Numbered from the stretch's first letter, positions 44,297 through 55,282 are shown. The stretch is DNA of 64,000 nucleotides from Terramyces sp. JEL0728 (GCA_027603945.1 JADIIU010000030.1:62001-126000); one strand, 5' to 3'. A program made the numbers and translations. Notes: generated by a model not told the origin, from the sequence alone.

Positions 44297-45279
44297 ATGA
44301 AGTGCAGACCATCTCCAAAAATAACCCCGACATTGAAATGCAGCAATTGCGAAAAGGAATTGGTTTTCTGTGATCTATGCGAGAGTGTATCTCATCAACA
44401 AGACACTTATTGCCAGGTGTGCGACTTGAAGGTGCTTTTTTAATTTACAAGATTGATGATATCCAGAGATATCTCAGCCCAATGGCCTTACTCTTGATCT
44501 ACAAAAAGTATCACAAAGATTATAAACAACGCTTGCTTGAAGAGTTTATGGATTTGAAAATGTACTTGGCAAATACACCAATTAAATCAGCTCTATTGAC
44601 GGAATTGGCTACAATTGGATTGAAATCAGTCAAGCATAAAAAGAAACAACCGGTGATTGATTTCGATTCTTGGAAGACTTACATTCTATTGATTGATATT
44701 TTACATTTGGTTTACGAACGAAAAGAATTTTATTATAATGTAAAGAGTTACAGTAATAGAGTATTTGGAGAGTTTAACCCGCAATCATCGCAGCAGATTA
44801 GTAATTTCAAAAAGATTTTTGATAAATGTCCATTGCTACTGTATTACAAACCTCTCTTGGAAACTGAATTTATCGTTAAATCAAACAGTCAGCTATTTGG
44901 CAGCGTGAACAGTCCTGGGCCATCCAATTCCGACACTTCACGAGCAATTGAAGAAAACGGGACAGATTCAGAGCATTACGAGTTTAAAATCCTTGATGTA
45001 AACACGCACTACAAACCAAGCCAAAGACAATACCCGAAAACTCAATCGTTTTTATATTCAATCAACAAAAGGCGGACCCAAAAATACAATCAAAAGCGGG
45101 AGTTGATAAAGTCTAATCTATCTTCAATTAAGGATGTTGATTTTATATTGTAAGGTGTTTCTGATTGTAGTAAAAGCGATTGCATTAGGAACGATGAAGA
45201 GTACAAAAAGTATATCGAGACGAATGAGCTGAAAGATTTGTATCGTCAGGGATTCGAGCTAATAAAAGATTCTTTCTGA
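44297..45279 (+). CDS. Unknown protein with N-terminal zinc-binding cysteine cluster
   Basis: Three exons with introns 44432..44451 (20 nt) and 45150..45170 (21 nt) give about 313 residues. The first exon encodes CSNCEKELVFCDLCES and YCQVCDLK, three C-x2-C pairs that could form a zinc ribbon or B-box-like site. The rest is helical and Lys/Tyr rich (MALLLIYKKYHKDYKQRLLE, DSWKTYILLIDILHLVY). The second splice removes a TAA and adds about 35 residues (CIRNDEEYKKYIETNE). I do not recognise an ortholog. A cytoskeletal or ciliary zinc protein is possible but unsupported. Confidence 0.65.
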
Positions 45280-45433
45280 TCCAGCAAGTTCAAAGTCCAA
45301 CTAGCGCGTTCTAGCAGGACCAAAGCAGCAGATGGTTAAATTAAACAAAAACTCACCATGATTCAAATCCTAATCAAAATTATACCAAATCACGTGACTA
45401 GTATAAATTCTCTTTCAAAAGTCAAAAAACTCA

Positions 45434-46622
45434 ATGACAGTAAGAGAACCGCTTCGAGACTCTACCATTCTTAGCTATGCTAAACGCAAGCTAGACAACA
45501 ACCTAGATCCTAAATACAAGCTGCCGGTAGACTCTGAATTCAACAGAGCCTTCTCTTGGTTTGCAAACAAACAAGTACCAGCCGCACTCCAACCGTTACT
45601 TCAATCGTACGTACGCTGGACACAAGGGTTCTTGAACGATCCTAGAGACACTATATTCATCTCTCACATTATTTTCACTTTTGCAGTAGTAATCCCGTCA
45701 ACTTTACTGCTGCTCTACAGGTTCAATTGGTTACATGCTGTTTTGCATACTGTAATGATGGTAGTTACTATTCCGCCTTTTATTCTAATGCTACACTGTG
45801 TATCGCACAAGAAAACTTCAAAGAACGGTATTCCGGATTTCATTATTCACTACATCCTCTGTCCTTTCTACGGACAAACCTGGAGCACTTTTTATTACCA
45901 TCATGTCAAGCATCATCATATTGAAGATAACGGGCCTGATGATTTGTCATCAACTATTTGGTATGACAGGGACAATTGGGTTCACTTTGCTATTTATTTC
46001 TTTCGGTTCTACTTTTTGATTGGAATGGAGTTGCCAGTTTATTTCTACAAGAAGGGTAAGTTGAACTGGGGGATTAATGTGTTTGTTGGGGAATACTTGA
46101 CCATCATGTTTATCTTTTCCTTCTTTTTTGTTTGCGATCCGCGGTCTGTTATTTTTGCATGGTTTGTTCCTTTGAACTTTTCCAGGTAACTATTTCTAAT
46201 GTAGAATTGGTATGATGACTGGAAACTGGACTCAGCATTCCTTTTTAGCCCAGGATGATGCTACGAATGACCATAAAACCGCTCTGACTGTCATAGAATC
46301 CGTGTACAACGCTACTGCCTTCAATGACGGGTACCATACTTCTCACCATCTTAATTCAATCAGACACTGGCAAGATCATCCAGAGCATTTCTTTCAAAAC
46401 GTGGAAAAATACAAGTCCGAAAGAGTTGTTATTTTCAGGGACTGTGATTACTGGTTGATTTGGTGTCATTTGATGGTCAAGGACTATAACTGGCTTGCTG
46501 ACCACTTTGTTGACTTGACTGGAAAGATGTCTGTTGACGACAAAATTACTTTTCTCAGAAACAGAGTTAGAAGATTGTCTAGAGAAGAAATTGTAAAGAA
46601 CTATCCAAACTACTATTCTTAA
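45434..46622 (+). CDS. Membrane fatty-acid desaturase-like di-iron enzyme
   Basis: Two exons with a 19-nt intron at 46186..46204 give about 389 residues. Histidine boxes typical of membrane di-iron enzymes are visible: HCVSHKK, HHVKHHHIED and, after the splice, YHTSHHLN. Between them lie hydrophobic pairs (ISHIIFTFAVVIPSTLLLLY, LHAVLHTVMMVVTIPPFILM, YLTIMFIFSFFFV). The substrate may be an acyl or sphingoid chain in the ER. The spacing departs from classic delta-9 enzymes, so a hydroxylase is also possible. The stop is in TTAATAAA. Confidence 0.8.
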
Positions 46623-47044
46623 TAAACAATGTTTGATGCAGGTCCGCAAGATCTCACCAAGAAAAATCGTCGTGCAAGACAACCTTGAATGCACGCGACA
46701 GCCCCCAATGAACATATCAAAAAATGTACTTTTTATGGTTTCTCTCAACTGTCAATACGCAAGCGGTAATTCCAGAGAGATATAGAATATAAAAAGCTTC
46801 AAAATAGATTGAGACTCGACCCGAGGGGAATCAAAACCTAGACTGATTATTACTCTGTGATGCGTTGGCCAGGAATATACACAACAGGGTAAAGGGAAAT
46901 CCAGTACCTATGCTCCGTTGCCAAACTTGCAAAGTAAATCTATGCACCAACAAGAATTAAAAAAGAAAAAACGGTTTTTATATCTCAAAAGCCACCCAAG
47001 CCACGCGGAAAGTGAGTCGAAAAATCGTTGAAAAGTTTATCAAA
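46623..47044. other. Intergenic region, no gene recognised
   Basis: About 420 bp before the CWC25 gene. A weak tRNA-like B-box resemblance on the minus strand near 46830 does not fold into a cloverleaf. A TATA-like run (TTTTTATATCTC) lies about 65 bp before the CWC25 start. Confidence 0.35.
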
Positions 47045-47850
47045 ATGGGAGGAGGCGATTTGAACTTGAAGAAATCATGGCATCCAAATACATACAAGAA
47101 CCAGGAAATTGTTTGGAAGCGAGAACAAGAGGTTGAAAAGGAAAAGAGAAAGCTTGAGCAGCTACGAAAGGAAATTCAAGAAGAACGAGACAGAGATGAG
47201 CTCTTGGGGCTGCATGATACCAGTAAAGGAAGGCAAAAGAATATTCGGTTAGAATGGATGTATGCCTCTGGTCCATCTCAGCAAAACGATTTTGTTGAAC
47301 AAGAAAAAGAGGCATTCTTGCTGGGAAAGAAACGCATTGATAAAGTCGATCAGCCAAGCGTAAATCAAGTAATTCATATTAATATTAGGTTGATAAACCA
47401 GCTGGTAATTCTGTTTACGGTATGCTGGCAAACTCTCAGAGAGATTTTCAAAATAAGGTCAGAGATGATCCATTGTTGGAGTTTAGGAGACAGGAACAGC
47501 TGACTTTGGAGGCCATGTTAAAGAATCCGTTGCGGTTAAAGGAGTTGCAGAAACGAAAGGAAAAGGAGGAGAGAAAACGTCAAAGGAAGGAAAAAAAGAA
47601 GGAGGATCGCAAGAGGGATCGATCATACTCGCCAGAAACAAGAGACCGATCGCTTGAAAGAAGAGATAGATCATCTGAAAGAAGAGACAGATCGCCTGAA
47701 AGAAGAGACAGATCGCCTGAAACAAGGGACCGATCGCCTGAAAGAAGAGATCGATCATCTGAAAAAAGTTACGAAAGAAGAGACAGATCAGTTTCGCCAA
47801 AAAGAAAAAGAAACTACTCTCACTATGATCGTGAATTAACTGTAAAATAA
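47045..47850 (+). CDS. CWC25: CWC25-like spliceosome step-1 factor with RS-type repeats
   Basis: Two exons with a 20-nt intron at 47369..47388 give about 261 residues. The N terminus MGGGDLNLKKSWHPNTYKNQ is nearly invariant in CWC25. It is followed by LEWMYASGP and, after the splice, RDFQNKVRDDPLLEFRRQE and LKNPLRLKELQKRKEKEE. Cwc25 stabilises the branch helix for the first transesterification. The tail carries about eight RDRSPERRDRSSER-type repeats, encoded by a 15-21 bp DNA repeat, unusual for a fungal CWC25. In a genome with ~20-nt introns this factor has very little room between branch point and splice site (inference). The stop is 7 bp from the convergent SMPD4-like stop. Confidence 0.93.
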
Positions 47851-47857
47851 ACCTCTT

Positions 47858-50163
47858 TTAAAAAAGGATTTTATAAACCAACGTAACAAATATAGCTAAT
47901 AACGTCGGAATGAGGTTATTAGTAGCTGCAAAATTCCTCAACCACCATAAACCAGCATTAGGCAGCCAAGCCAATTCATTCTGCGCCTTAAATTCACCAT
48001 ACTACATTAGCCAAACTTACTTTTTCATCAAACAGCTGAGCAAGGTAATTAAACAAATATACAAGGCTAGCAAATTCGTTTGATTTTACCAGCTCAAGAG
48101 ATTTCTTTGACTTTAGCAATTGTATCTGTTTTGAATCCGATTTACGCACACCATGTTTAATCTTTTTAAATGAATTTTACCTGTTCTCTGCCTCTATAAG
48201 TCAGGACAGTTTGGAATCTTTGTGGTTCGTAGACACCAGGTTCGATTTCGTTGAGTTCAGTTTCTTCCAGATGAATCAAATCGCTTGTTGTTTTCTTCAA
48301 GATTGGCTGCTCGTATTCTGGCAGCTGCCATGTCCTCGTTAGGATAGCCTTTGTTTGTTCCAACCGCAAAATGGTCTTGTCAATCAAAACCAGCTGATCT
48401 GCAGATATTTCTTTTGTTTCGCTAAAGAACTGGGATATCTTTTCAAATAAATTGTCAGGAGAAGGCGGTTTCGATTGATGTTGGGATTTCTTGTGTTTTA
48501 ATCTCTCCAAAGTTTCAAACAATCTTGTTCTTAGTATCGCTGGCAGGATCAAGTCGTCGGATTGTGGTATTTCTTCAAACAATGGAGTATACTCGTACTT
48601 GGTATGTAATGAAATGATATGCACACGAGTCTTTGGCCCGCTGTTTCTATATTGATAAGCAACATCGCCAGAATGTTCCTTAATTGACCCCATTCTTGGA
48701 GTACCAAAAGTACGGGACGGAGTTGCACTCATTGCTGTTTTAGGAACAATTCCGGTCGAGTAATTGTCCAGAGATAGCAGCGCTGTTTCCATTGCTTTCA
48801 ACAATGCAACGAGACTATCGTCCGCGTAACAATCAATGACTTTTTCGGTAATCGACAAGAAATCATCCTTCTTTGCACCTGCTGGAAGAGCTTTCAAAGT
48901 GTGGGAAACTGGTTTTTGAGGTCTGGCAGACGAATAGAAATCAAACTTTTGGGAGCGAGCCAAAAACAATTGGAATATCTTTGTATAAAACAAAAAGTTG
49001 TCAGTGACAAAGAGAGACCTTTGATTAAATCTAGTTACCAATCGTCTGTGAACCTACTTTTAGTAGCCCTCCATGGAAATGCCCAAGATATCCAACAATC
49101 TACAATCTACAATAAATTAGAAATCACCCCTCCAATAGAAACATCGTTTGGCCAGTGCAAGAATGCCATGTACAAGAATCTGTAGAATTTGACAGAGAAT
49201 GCTTTGTAACTATATACTTTGATGTGTTCATTTAAATTATCCTGCTCTAAAGACATTCTTTGGTCGTTGATGTACTTTAGATCCAACGACACCAAGTATT
49301 TGGAAATGATATTGATGCATTCGATTTGATACGAATTTGGTTTTGCATAATTCGTAATTTTGGTCGAATTCAACCCTACAGTTTCAAAGTCATTTTGGCA
49401 CAGCAGTTCTTCAATCAAGGCTTCAATAAAGAACTGACTTGTTTTAAGTGCGGATGACAGAGAATCGATCGCCGTGCACTTGAAGATGCAGGAATTATCC
49501 AATTGAACGGGTACTTGCTTTGGCTGATTCTTGACTGGAGTCTGCATGAAATCCACTTGCTTTTTAGGAATAAAGAAACCGAGGTACTGCTTTAGCAATT
49601 CTGAATAATTCGGGTTCAAAATTGATTGGAATTGCGGTTTGATATTTGAATCCAATATAGTAGATTCAAGAAAAGTTGGACATTGACTAAAACAAAACAA
49701 GTAGTATTCAATCATATTAAACATGATGCGGTTCTCCTTGTCCCTTGTTAATAGATTGCCCTTGTACATTGGGGAGAGGTTTGCGAGATCCGCAGAAGCC
49801 AGTATCTTTCTCGTTGCTTCCTACATTAACAATACGTACTGGCAGTATTTCAGGCGAGATGTAAAATGAAAGCGAATTATCATACTGGAAATAAATTAAT
49901 TTCAAAATAAAGATATTCTGAGGTTTGAAAATGTTTACTGGTAAATCTTTTATCTGTGAGTGGAATAGCCCTTTTTTAGTGTTTAGCGATCCAAATAGAG
50001 CTGCGCAAAGCTCGGGGATGTTTTGGAATAGTGGACGTGAGATTGCGGAATCGTGTGTTGTTGACAACCATTGATTGACGAGATTGATTGCGTCCTTGAG
50101 CTTCTTTATATCTCCATGCTTTGAAATATCGATCCAATCTTTTAGTAATCTATTTGGGTCCAT
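47858..50163 (-). CDS. SMPD4-like (neutral sphingomyelinase 3 family) membrane protein
   Basis: Six exons with introns 49821..49839 (19 nt), 49107..49127 (21), 49031..49053 (23), 48162..48180 (19) and 48002..48020 (19) give about 734 residues. Motifs resembling SMPD4 include IEYYLFCFSQCP, LKQYLGFFIPKKQV, LYMAFLHWPNDVSIGG with ISWAFPWRAT after the splice, and NFLFYTKIFQLFLAR. The C terminus is a tail anchor (TLLAIFVTLVYKILF). SMPD4 is an ER and nuclear-envelope protein that interacts with nuclear pores; its sphingomyelinase activity is debated. Assignment is from remembered motif order and should be checked by profile search. Confidence 0.7.
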
Positions 50164-50250
50164 GATTGCAACTTGTGATTGGAAAAAAGAAAAATAAGAT
50201 ATAACATGGCAGCCAGGAGGCAGGTTGTAAGTATTAGAAGTGGATTATTT

Positions 50251-50644
50251 TTATTCTTTAACGATACCTTTCTTGATCAATAAATCTTCCAATTCGCCAG
50301 ATTGATGCATATTAATCATAATATCACAGCCGCCAACGAATTCGCCATCAATAAATACTTGTGGAATTGTCGGCCAGCTGGTAAATTCTTTGATTCCACC
50401 TCTTAATTCTTGATCTTGCAAAATATCAAATGTCTTGTAAGTTTCTACTTTTTGTAATTCAAGGATTTGGACTACGGCTCTGCTGAAACCGCACATTGGT
50501 TGTTCCTTGTTTCCTTTCATGTAAACTACTACCGGGTTGCTCCTGACGGACTACATTAAAATTAATTACTGATTCAATGTCCTTTTTCAGTGCATCCGAA
50601 AGGTTGCGTCTTAAGATAAAGTTGAACCTGGCTAGTCTGTTCAT
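50251..50644 (-). CDS. GRX5: Mitochondrial monothiol glutaredoxin (Grx5/GLRX5)
   Basis: Two exons with a 19-nt intron at 50551..50569 give about 124 residues. The mature core has [20 protein letters not shown] with the CGFS active site, [20 protein letters not shown] with the TVP-type cis-proline loop (here TIP) and GG motif, and a helical end. The first ~20 residues ([15 protein letters not shown]) are an arginine-rich mitochondrial presequence. It carries Fe-S clusters from the ISC scaffold to targets. The stop is in GAATAAA. Confidence 0.96.
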
Positions 50645-51356
50645 GATGTGAAAAAATATTCTAGAAAAAATTCACCTATAATGCATCAGTTGAATCGGCC
50701 CAGGAGTCTCAATAATACACATATTTGAGTTACTAGCTGGTTTATAAAGTCTTATTTGTATCTGGCTTGGCGGACCGCCTGGAATGACTTTAACGAACGC
50801 AATGTGCACTCCAAAGTAAATCTCCCTCACATTATCATTACTGCAAGTCCAGAAAACTGTCTATTTTGTTGGAATGTCCATCACATTGCTGCCCGACCGT
50901 CTTTGGTCACAATTAACGAGCTTGGCCGAAAAGGTACAAAGCTGCCAGAGCCGCACAAAGTAAGGAATATTAAAGCAGTTCACTTTTCTTTCGCCTTGTC
51001 AATGCAACTTGAACTGGTTGAATTCGCCTCGTTTCTCTCATTTGATGCCGTTTACGTTTGGGCTCACACGGTTGGGGACCCGACCTTTTGTGTCCTTCCT
51101 GAACGAAGCAATCAAAGGATTTGGAAAAACACAAGGCGACAACTGCAAACTAGAAGATGAGCTACGAAATCACCCTCGCCTTTATTTGCATTCAGCACTC
51201 ATCGGATATCTAATTGGGCATTCTCATTTGATTTTAATTTCGTTGTTTCAAAAGTCCCGCGTCGTTCTCAATATGGAAATCGACCACCACAATCAGGGCC
51301 TCGTTCATATTTAAAGACTCCAAGCACTTTTTCGAGTTCATCCATTATAGACAGAA
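50645..51356. other. Long upstream region of the mucin-like gene, possibly holding an unrecognised gene
   Basis: About 710 bp, the second-longest gap in the window. A + strand frame (50756..51160) stays open for 134 codons but shows no family motif or hydrophobic periodicity. TATTTAAAG lies about 45 bp before the start at 51357 and could serve as a TATA element for a strongly expressed gene. Confidence 0.35.
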
Positions 51357-52307
51357 ATGCAATTCACTCAATTAGCTTTCCTTGCTTCAGCCGCTCTTGC
51401 TGCAAAGAGAATTAACGTTCGCCAATATGACGTTACAGTAGAAACTACTACTCAAGACCTTCCAAAGCCAGCTCCAACCACTACTCCTCCACCTCCTCCA
51501 CCAGCTCCAACCACTACTCCATGCGAAACCACCACCAAGGATGTTCCAAAGGCTGTTCCAACCACTACTCCGTGCGAAACCACCACCAAGGATGTCCCAA
51601 AGGTTGTTCCAACCACTACTCCGTGCGAAACCACCACCAAGGATGTTCCAAAGACTGTTCCAACTACTACTCCATGTGCTGAAACCACCACCAAGGATGT
51701 TCCAAAGACTGTTCCAACCACCACTCCATGTGCTGAAACTACCACTCAAGATATTCCAGTTGTTCAAACTACTACTGAAGGTGGTTACCCAACTGTTCCA
51801 ACCACCCCAGCTTCTCCTGGCTACCCATCCAGCGACGACAGCTCCAAAATCCCATCACCACCAGACAACTACCACAACTGGGTCTACGATGCTAACTGCC
51901 AAGAAGTTCCAGCTACTCCAAACTACCCAACTACTCCAAAGACCCCAACTTATCCACCAAAAGATATTCCAAAGGTCCCAGCTCAACCAAACTACCCAGG
52001 TAACATTCCAAAGGTCCCAACTACTCCAGCTGGTTATGGAAGCAGTGGTGACATTCCAAAGGTCCCAGTCCCAACTCCTACTGATGAAGATGAAGACTGC
52101 GAAGAAGACCTTCCAGAAGTCACTACTACTCCATGTGACCAAGACATTCCGGTTGTTGCTACCACCACCCCATGCGACCAAGACATTCCAGTAGTTGCTA
52201 CTACCCAAGGAGCTGCTTATGGCGGTCAAGGCCCATTAGTCGCTTCTGGATTAGCTTCCGGATTCTCTGTTGCCGCAATCATGGCTGCAGTTGTTCTTGC
52301 CCTTTAA
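51357..52307 (+). CDS. Secreted Thr/Pro-rich mucin-like, probably GPI-anchored cell-surface protein
   Basis: Intronless, 316 residues. A signal peptide (MQFTQLAFLASAALA) is followed by a Lys-Arg site where a Kex2-type protease could cut. About five near-identical 17-18-residue repeats of the form TTTPCETTTKDVPKxVP follow, each with one cysteine, then shorter PTTP and DIPKVP repeats, an acidic patch and two CDQDIPVVATT units. The end is a hydrophobic GPI-type signal (SGLASGFSVAAIMAAVVLAL). Dense Thr/Pro predicts heavy O-mannosylation (inference). Codon choice is strongly biased (ACC ACT, CCA, AAG), indicating high expression. A wall or cyst-coat component is likely. Confidence 0.85.
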   Translation: MQFTQLAFLASAALAAKRINVRQYDVTVETTTQDLPKPAPTTTPPPPPPAPTTTPCETTTKDVPKAVPTTTPCETTTKDVPKVVPTTTPCETTTKDVPKTVPTTTPCAETTTKDVPKTVPTTTPCAETTTQDIPVVQTTTEGGYPTVPTTPASPGYPSSDDSSKIPSPPDNYHNWVYDANCQEVPATPNYPTTPKTPTYPPKDIPKVPAQPNYPGNIPKVPTTPAGYGSSGDIPKVPVPTPTDEDEDCEEDLPEVTTTPCDQDIPVVATTTPCDQDIPVVATTQGAAYGGQGPLVASGLASGFSVAAIMAAVVLAL

Positions 52308-52359
52308 GCATATGTAAACTAGAATAAAAAAAGTAGTTTTTAATAAAGACTGGTTCTTT

Positions 52360-53326
52360 TTATTCCGGATTTAGAGATTTCAAGAATTCTTGCTCTGTGA
52401 ACTGTAGAATCTTTGCAGCTTCGGTGTGCATCTATCTAAGAACAAATTACCTTTTGTCTTTTCAGAACCTCAATGAGCTGATTCTGTTTTTTTAAGCCAA
52501 GGATCAAATCACTCTTTTGCTTTTGTAACCGCTTATTGTCACAAAATAGTTCCTCAGCAGTCTGTTTCCCAACCTGCAACTTTTCCTTAAAATCAGCTTC
52601 CATCAGATTCATGGAATTCCTCAACCGCTCAACTTCATCTGCCAATCGATTCAACTTGATATCCTTTGCATGCACATCCTGCTCAGAGCTCTTTGTTTGC
52701 CTCGAACTCTGCGAAGCCTGTCTGTTCAAATTACTAATCTCTGTTTTACAGGCAATTAGTTCTTCCTGTAGCCCAGTATTCTGTTTCTGCAATCTTTCGC
52801 TTGACGTTTCTAACGCGGCAATCTTTTTCAAATCTTTTTGCCTATCCATTTCATTAAGCTTCAGCTTTTCCTGCAGTGATGTTATGGTTGTTGTCTATGT
52901 TAATGTTGGTTACTCGCTGCTGTTTTTCGACTGTTAATCTGTCCAACTCTTGTTGGACTACAATTAATTTGGCTTTGAGGAATCTTGTAGTTGCTTCAGT
53001 GCCGAGAGACTCTTCGGATACATTTGGTAACTCTGAGCCAAAGTCAACCAGTGTTCGCTGTTTACTTATCGAGGCGGTACTTGGACGCTTCTTTAATTCA
53101 AAACTAGTTTAGTCGCCATCTACTCTATTTCGATTTTAGGTGCTGTTTTAGGTCTCTCCAAGTTTTGCTTTCCTTCTTTCTTGAATCAGGAAATACTTAC
53201 CACTACGCTTTCCACATTCTGCAAAGCCTGTGTGACTTTGGATGTAATCTGCTTATTTTTCAATCTAAAACTCTTTTCTCTTTCTAATAAATCTCTGCTG
53301 AAATCGTCCAACTCATCTCTGATCAT
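52360..53326 (-). CDS. TEX9-like coiled-coil protein (ciliary/centriolar)
   Basis: Five exons with introns 53180..53200 (21 nt), 53104..53123 (20), 52895..52913 (19) and 52432..52450 (19) give about 295 residues. It is coiled coil through most of its length. The C terminus, restored by the last intron, is LKKQNQLIEVLKRQKMHTEA then AKILQFTEQEFLKSL, the signature end of TEX9 in animals and other flagellates. TEX9 has been linked to centriolar satellites and sperm; its molecular role is little known. The ATG at 53326 is preceded by ACGCGT. The stop is in GAATAAA. Confidence 0.85.
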
Positions 53327-53332
53327 TTGTTG

Positions 53333-53338
53333 ACGCGT
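53333..53338. promoter_or_regulatory. ACGCGT box before TEX9
   Basis: ACGCGT lies 6 bp before the TEX9 start codon at 53326. Confidence 0.4.
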
Positions 53339-53461
53339 GAGAAAGAACAAGTGATTTTAACTGAATTCGCACTGTGGATTACATTTAATCAATTGTGCGT
53401 TTGGTAGCGAAAGAATAGCTATTTGGCAACTCTGATTTGCTGGCAGCAGTATACAAATTGT

Positions 53462-53695
53462 TTATTTCTCGAAACTAATATACTTTATATCCGACATTCG
53501 CAGCTGCGCTTCGCTGTACATGCCCATTGGAGTAGTTAGGTCGGATACGTTCAGCAGGGTCTGATCAGAGTTGATTTCCCGCAAGACGCCATCAATTTTG
53601 TTGCCATCAAGCATACAAAACTCTACCTTTTCATTGCTATTTATTCTCGACAGCCAAAATCGTAATGTTGTGTGGTGAAGCTGTTGCAAATCCAT
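53462..53695 (-). CDS. Gemin7-like Sm-fold protein (SMN complex)
   Basis: Single exon, 77 residues. The Sm-like core reads VEFCMLDGNKIDGVLREINS then LLNVSDLTTPMGMYSEAQLR and SDIKYISFEK. The combination of VSxLxTPxG...A.LRxSDI is characteristic of Gemin7 rather than of canonical Sm or LSm proteins, whose Sm2 box is different. Gemin7 pairs with Gemin6 in the SMN complex that loads Sm rings onto snRNAs. Its retention shows that snRNP assembly by SMN is probably present. The stop is in AAATAAA. Confidence 0.78.
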   Translation of the reverse strand: MDLQQLHHTTLRFWLSRINSNEKVEFCMLDGNKIDGVLREINSDQTLLNVSDLTTPMGMYSEAQLRMSDIKYISFEK

Positions 53696-53892
53696 TTTTT
53701 TTCTTGAAATGAAATTGCAAGATTAATCGATATTGGCGATTTCATATTGCTTTATTGCTGGCCGCAAGACGTAGCGGTTTAGTAGGCGGAATATTGAACT
53801 TAATCAGAGTCGGATTTTTTCGACCGAACTTTTGAAACACTGTCGGCCAAGTAGATATAAAACCATATGGTGACGGTTAATTTGGAAATAGT

Positions 53893-55275
53893 ATGTCGGA
53901 AACAGAAACAAAGATTTCCTCCACAGAAAAAACAACAGTGTCAACTTCTGTAGGGACTGAAACACCAAAATCTTTCAAATACATCACACCAAATATTTTA
54001 CAGCTTAGTTTGACTGTCGCGATTGCTGTCCTGGTATCCGTAGTGTGTTTCCTGTACGCATTCCTGTACTTGAGCACTCTGTGGGATCCAGCATCGCGAA
54101 TGTCAAACGTCCCAGTAGCAGTGCTGAATGCAGATGCAGGCTTTGATTTCACAAACTACGCTGATAAAAAAGACAAGATATTGGCTCTAACAAAAAACCA
54201 CACCTTGGGCGAAGCTGTTTCTTACATTTTGTTTTCACCAGATTCATCAGCATCTAGTCTATTGAATTGGCAGCCAATTAGTCCGTTTATTACTTTAGAT
54301 GACTTGAACACTAGATTGGAACACGGTGATTATTGGGGGTACATTTACATTCCGCAGAATTTCAGCCAGACACTGCTGCTAAATACCGTTAATACTACTT
54401 CACATCTGGACTCGAATGCCAGCGGATCAATGTCGATCATGTTTGGCTTTGATCAGGCAAGACAGCAAACTGTAACTTCTCTGCTCTCAAAGCTGGTAGT
54501 TGGCACATTCACAGCCATTTCTCAAGGCTTGGCAAACGAGTTTGTCGCTTTTGCTGAAAAGTCTCCTAATGGATACAATGACCTACTCGTATCTCCAAAG
54601 ATCCTGGACTCGTTCATCACAGTGTATATTCACAATATTCATCCAATTAACGTCTACGGTCAAAATTTCAGTACGTATATTGTCGGGGTAGTCCTCTGGA
54701 TCGCATGTTTGACCATTACATCGATTACATTCAAGTACTTTGAAATGGGCTTCAACAACATAAAGGAATCGTACAGCGATACAAGATTCATACTCCGATA
54801 CCAATTCTATTGCAACATATTTCCATTCTTTCTTACATTTGTCGCCTCAGGTAGTATATTCCTTATGCTCACAATCTTGAACCGTGGAACTGATTTCCCA
54901 GGCGGTAAAGAGCCAATCGCAATTTTTTTATTCATATGGCTAAGTACAGTAGCGTACCTGCAAATTAACTGTTTGACTGCAACTCTTGTTGGGTACAATA
55001 ATTTTGGAATGATCATGTCGTTGTTTCTCATTTTGCAGTTGGCCACATCTGCAGCTATCCTCGATCCGATCGTGATGAACAGTGTAACTGATATTACTTT
55101 TGTGCTACCCATGCATTACTCTGTCAAAGGATTACGGTGTTTATTATTAGGTTCTCAGTGTAACTATATGGGCAGAGATGTAGGGATCTTGTTTGCCTGG
55201 GCGATTGGATTGTGGTTGGTTATTAATATCCTGTTGTACCGGCAGATACTCGGTAGATTAGAAAAATCTAAATAA
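53893..55275 (+). CDS. SNG1-like multi-pass membrane protein (DUF3533 type)
   Basis: Intronless, 460 residues. One transmembrane segment near residues 35-60 (LQLSLTVAIAVLVSVVCFLY) is followed by a long extracytosolic domain with NVPVAVLNADAG and GDYWGYIYIPQNFSQTLL, then about five C-terminal segments (IVGVVLWIACLTIT, FPFFLTFVASGSIFLMLTIL, IAIFLFIWLSTVAYLQI, LILQLATSAAIL, ILFAWAIGLWLVINILLY). This is the layout of fungal SNG1/YhgE-Pip-like proteins associated with nitrosoguanidine and drug resistance. Transport activity is unproven. The stop lies 7 bp from the convergent ataxin-3 stop. Confidence 0.85.
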   Translation: MSETETKISSTEKTTVSTSVGTETPKSFKYITPNILQLSLTVAIAVLVSVVCFLYAFLYLSTLWDPASRMSNVPVAVLNADAGFDFTNYADKKDKILALTKNHTLGEAVSYILFSPDSSASSLLNWQPISPFITLDDLNTRLEHGDYWGYIYIPQNFSQTLLLNTVNTTSHLDSNASGSMSIMFGFDQARQQTVTSLLSKLVVGTFTAISQGLANEFVAFAEKSPNGYNDLLVSPKILDSFITVYIHNIHPINVYGQNFSTYIVGVVLWIACLTITSITFKYFEMGFNNIKESYSDTRFILRYQFYCNIFPFFLTFVASGSIFLMLTILNRGTDFPGGKEPIAIFLFIWLSTVAYLQINCLTATLVGYNNFGMIMSLFLILQLATSAAILDPIVMNSVTDITFVLPMHYSVKGLRCLLLGSQCNYMGRDVGILFAWAIGLWLVINILLYRQILGRLEKSK

Positions 55276-55282
55276 AGCAGAT

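Noticed and set aside
46800..46900. tRNA-like sequence on the minus strand (TGGCCAAC... and GGGTCGAGTC)
   Set aside because: The T-loop is one base short and no acceptor or anticodon stem could be formed by eye.
47483..47800. Antisense Phe/Leu-rich frame opposite the CWC25 tail
   Set aside because: Shadow of the RS-repeat DNA; no start context or family.
51387..51767. Antisense open frames rich in Gly-Trp-Ser opposite the mucin gene
   Set aside because: They are mirror products of the Thr/Pro codon repeats of the + strand gene.
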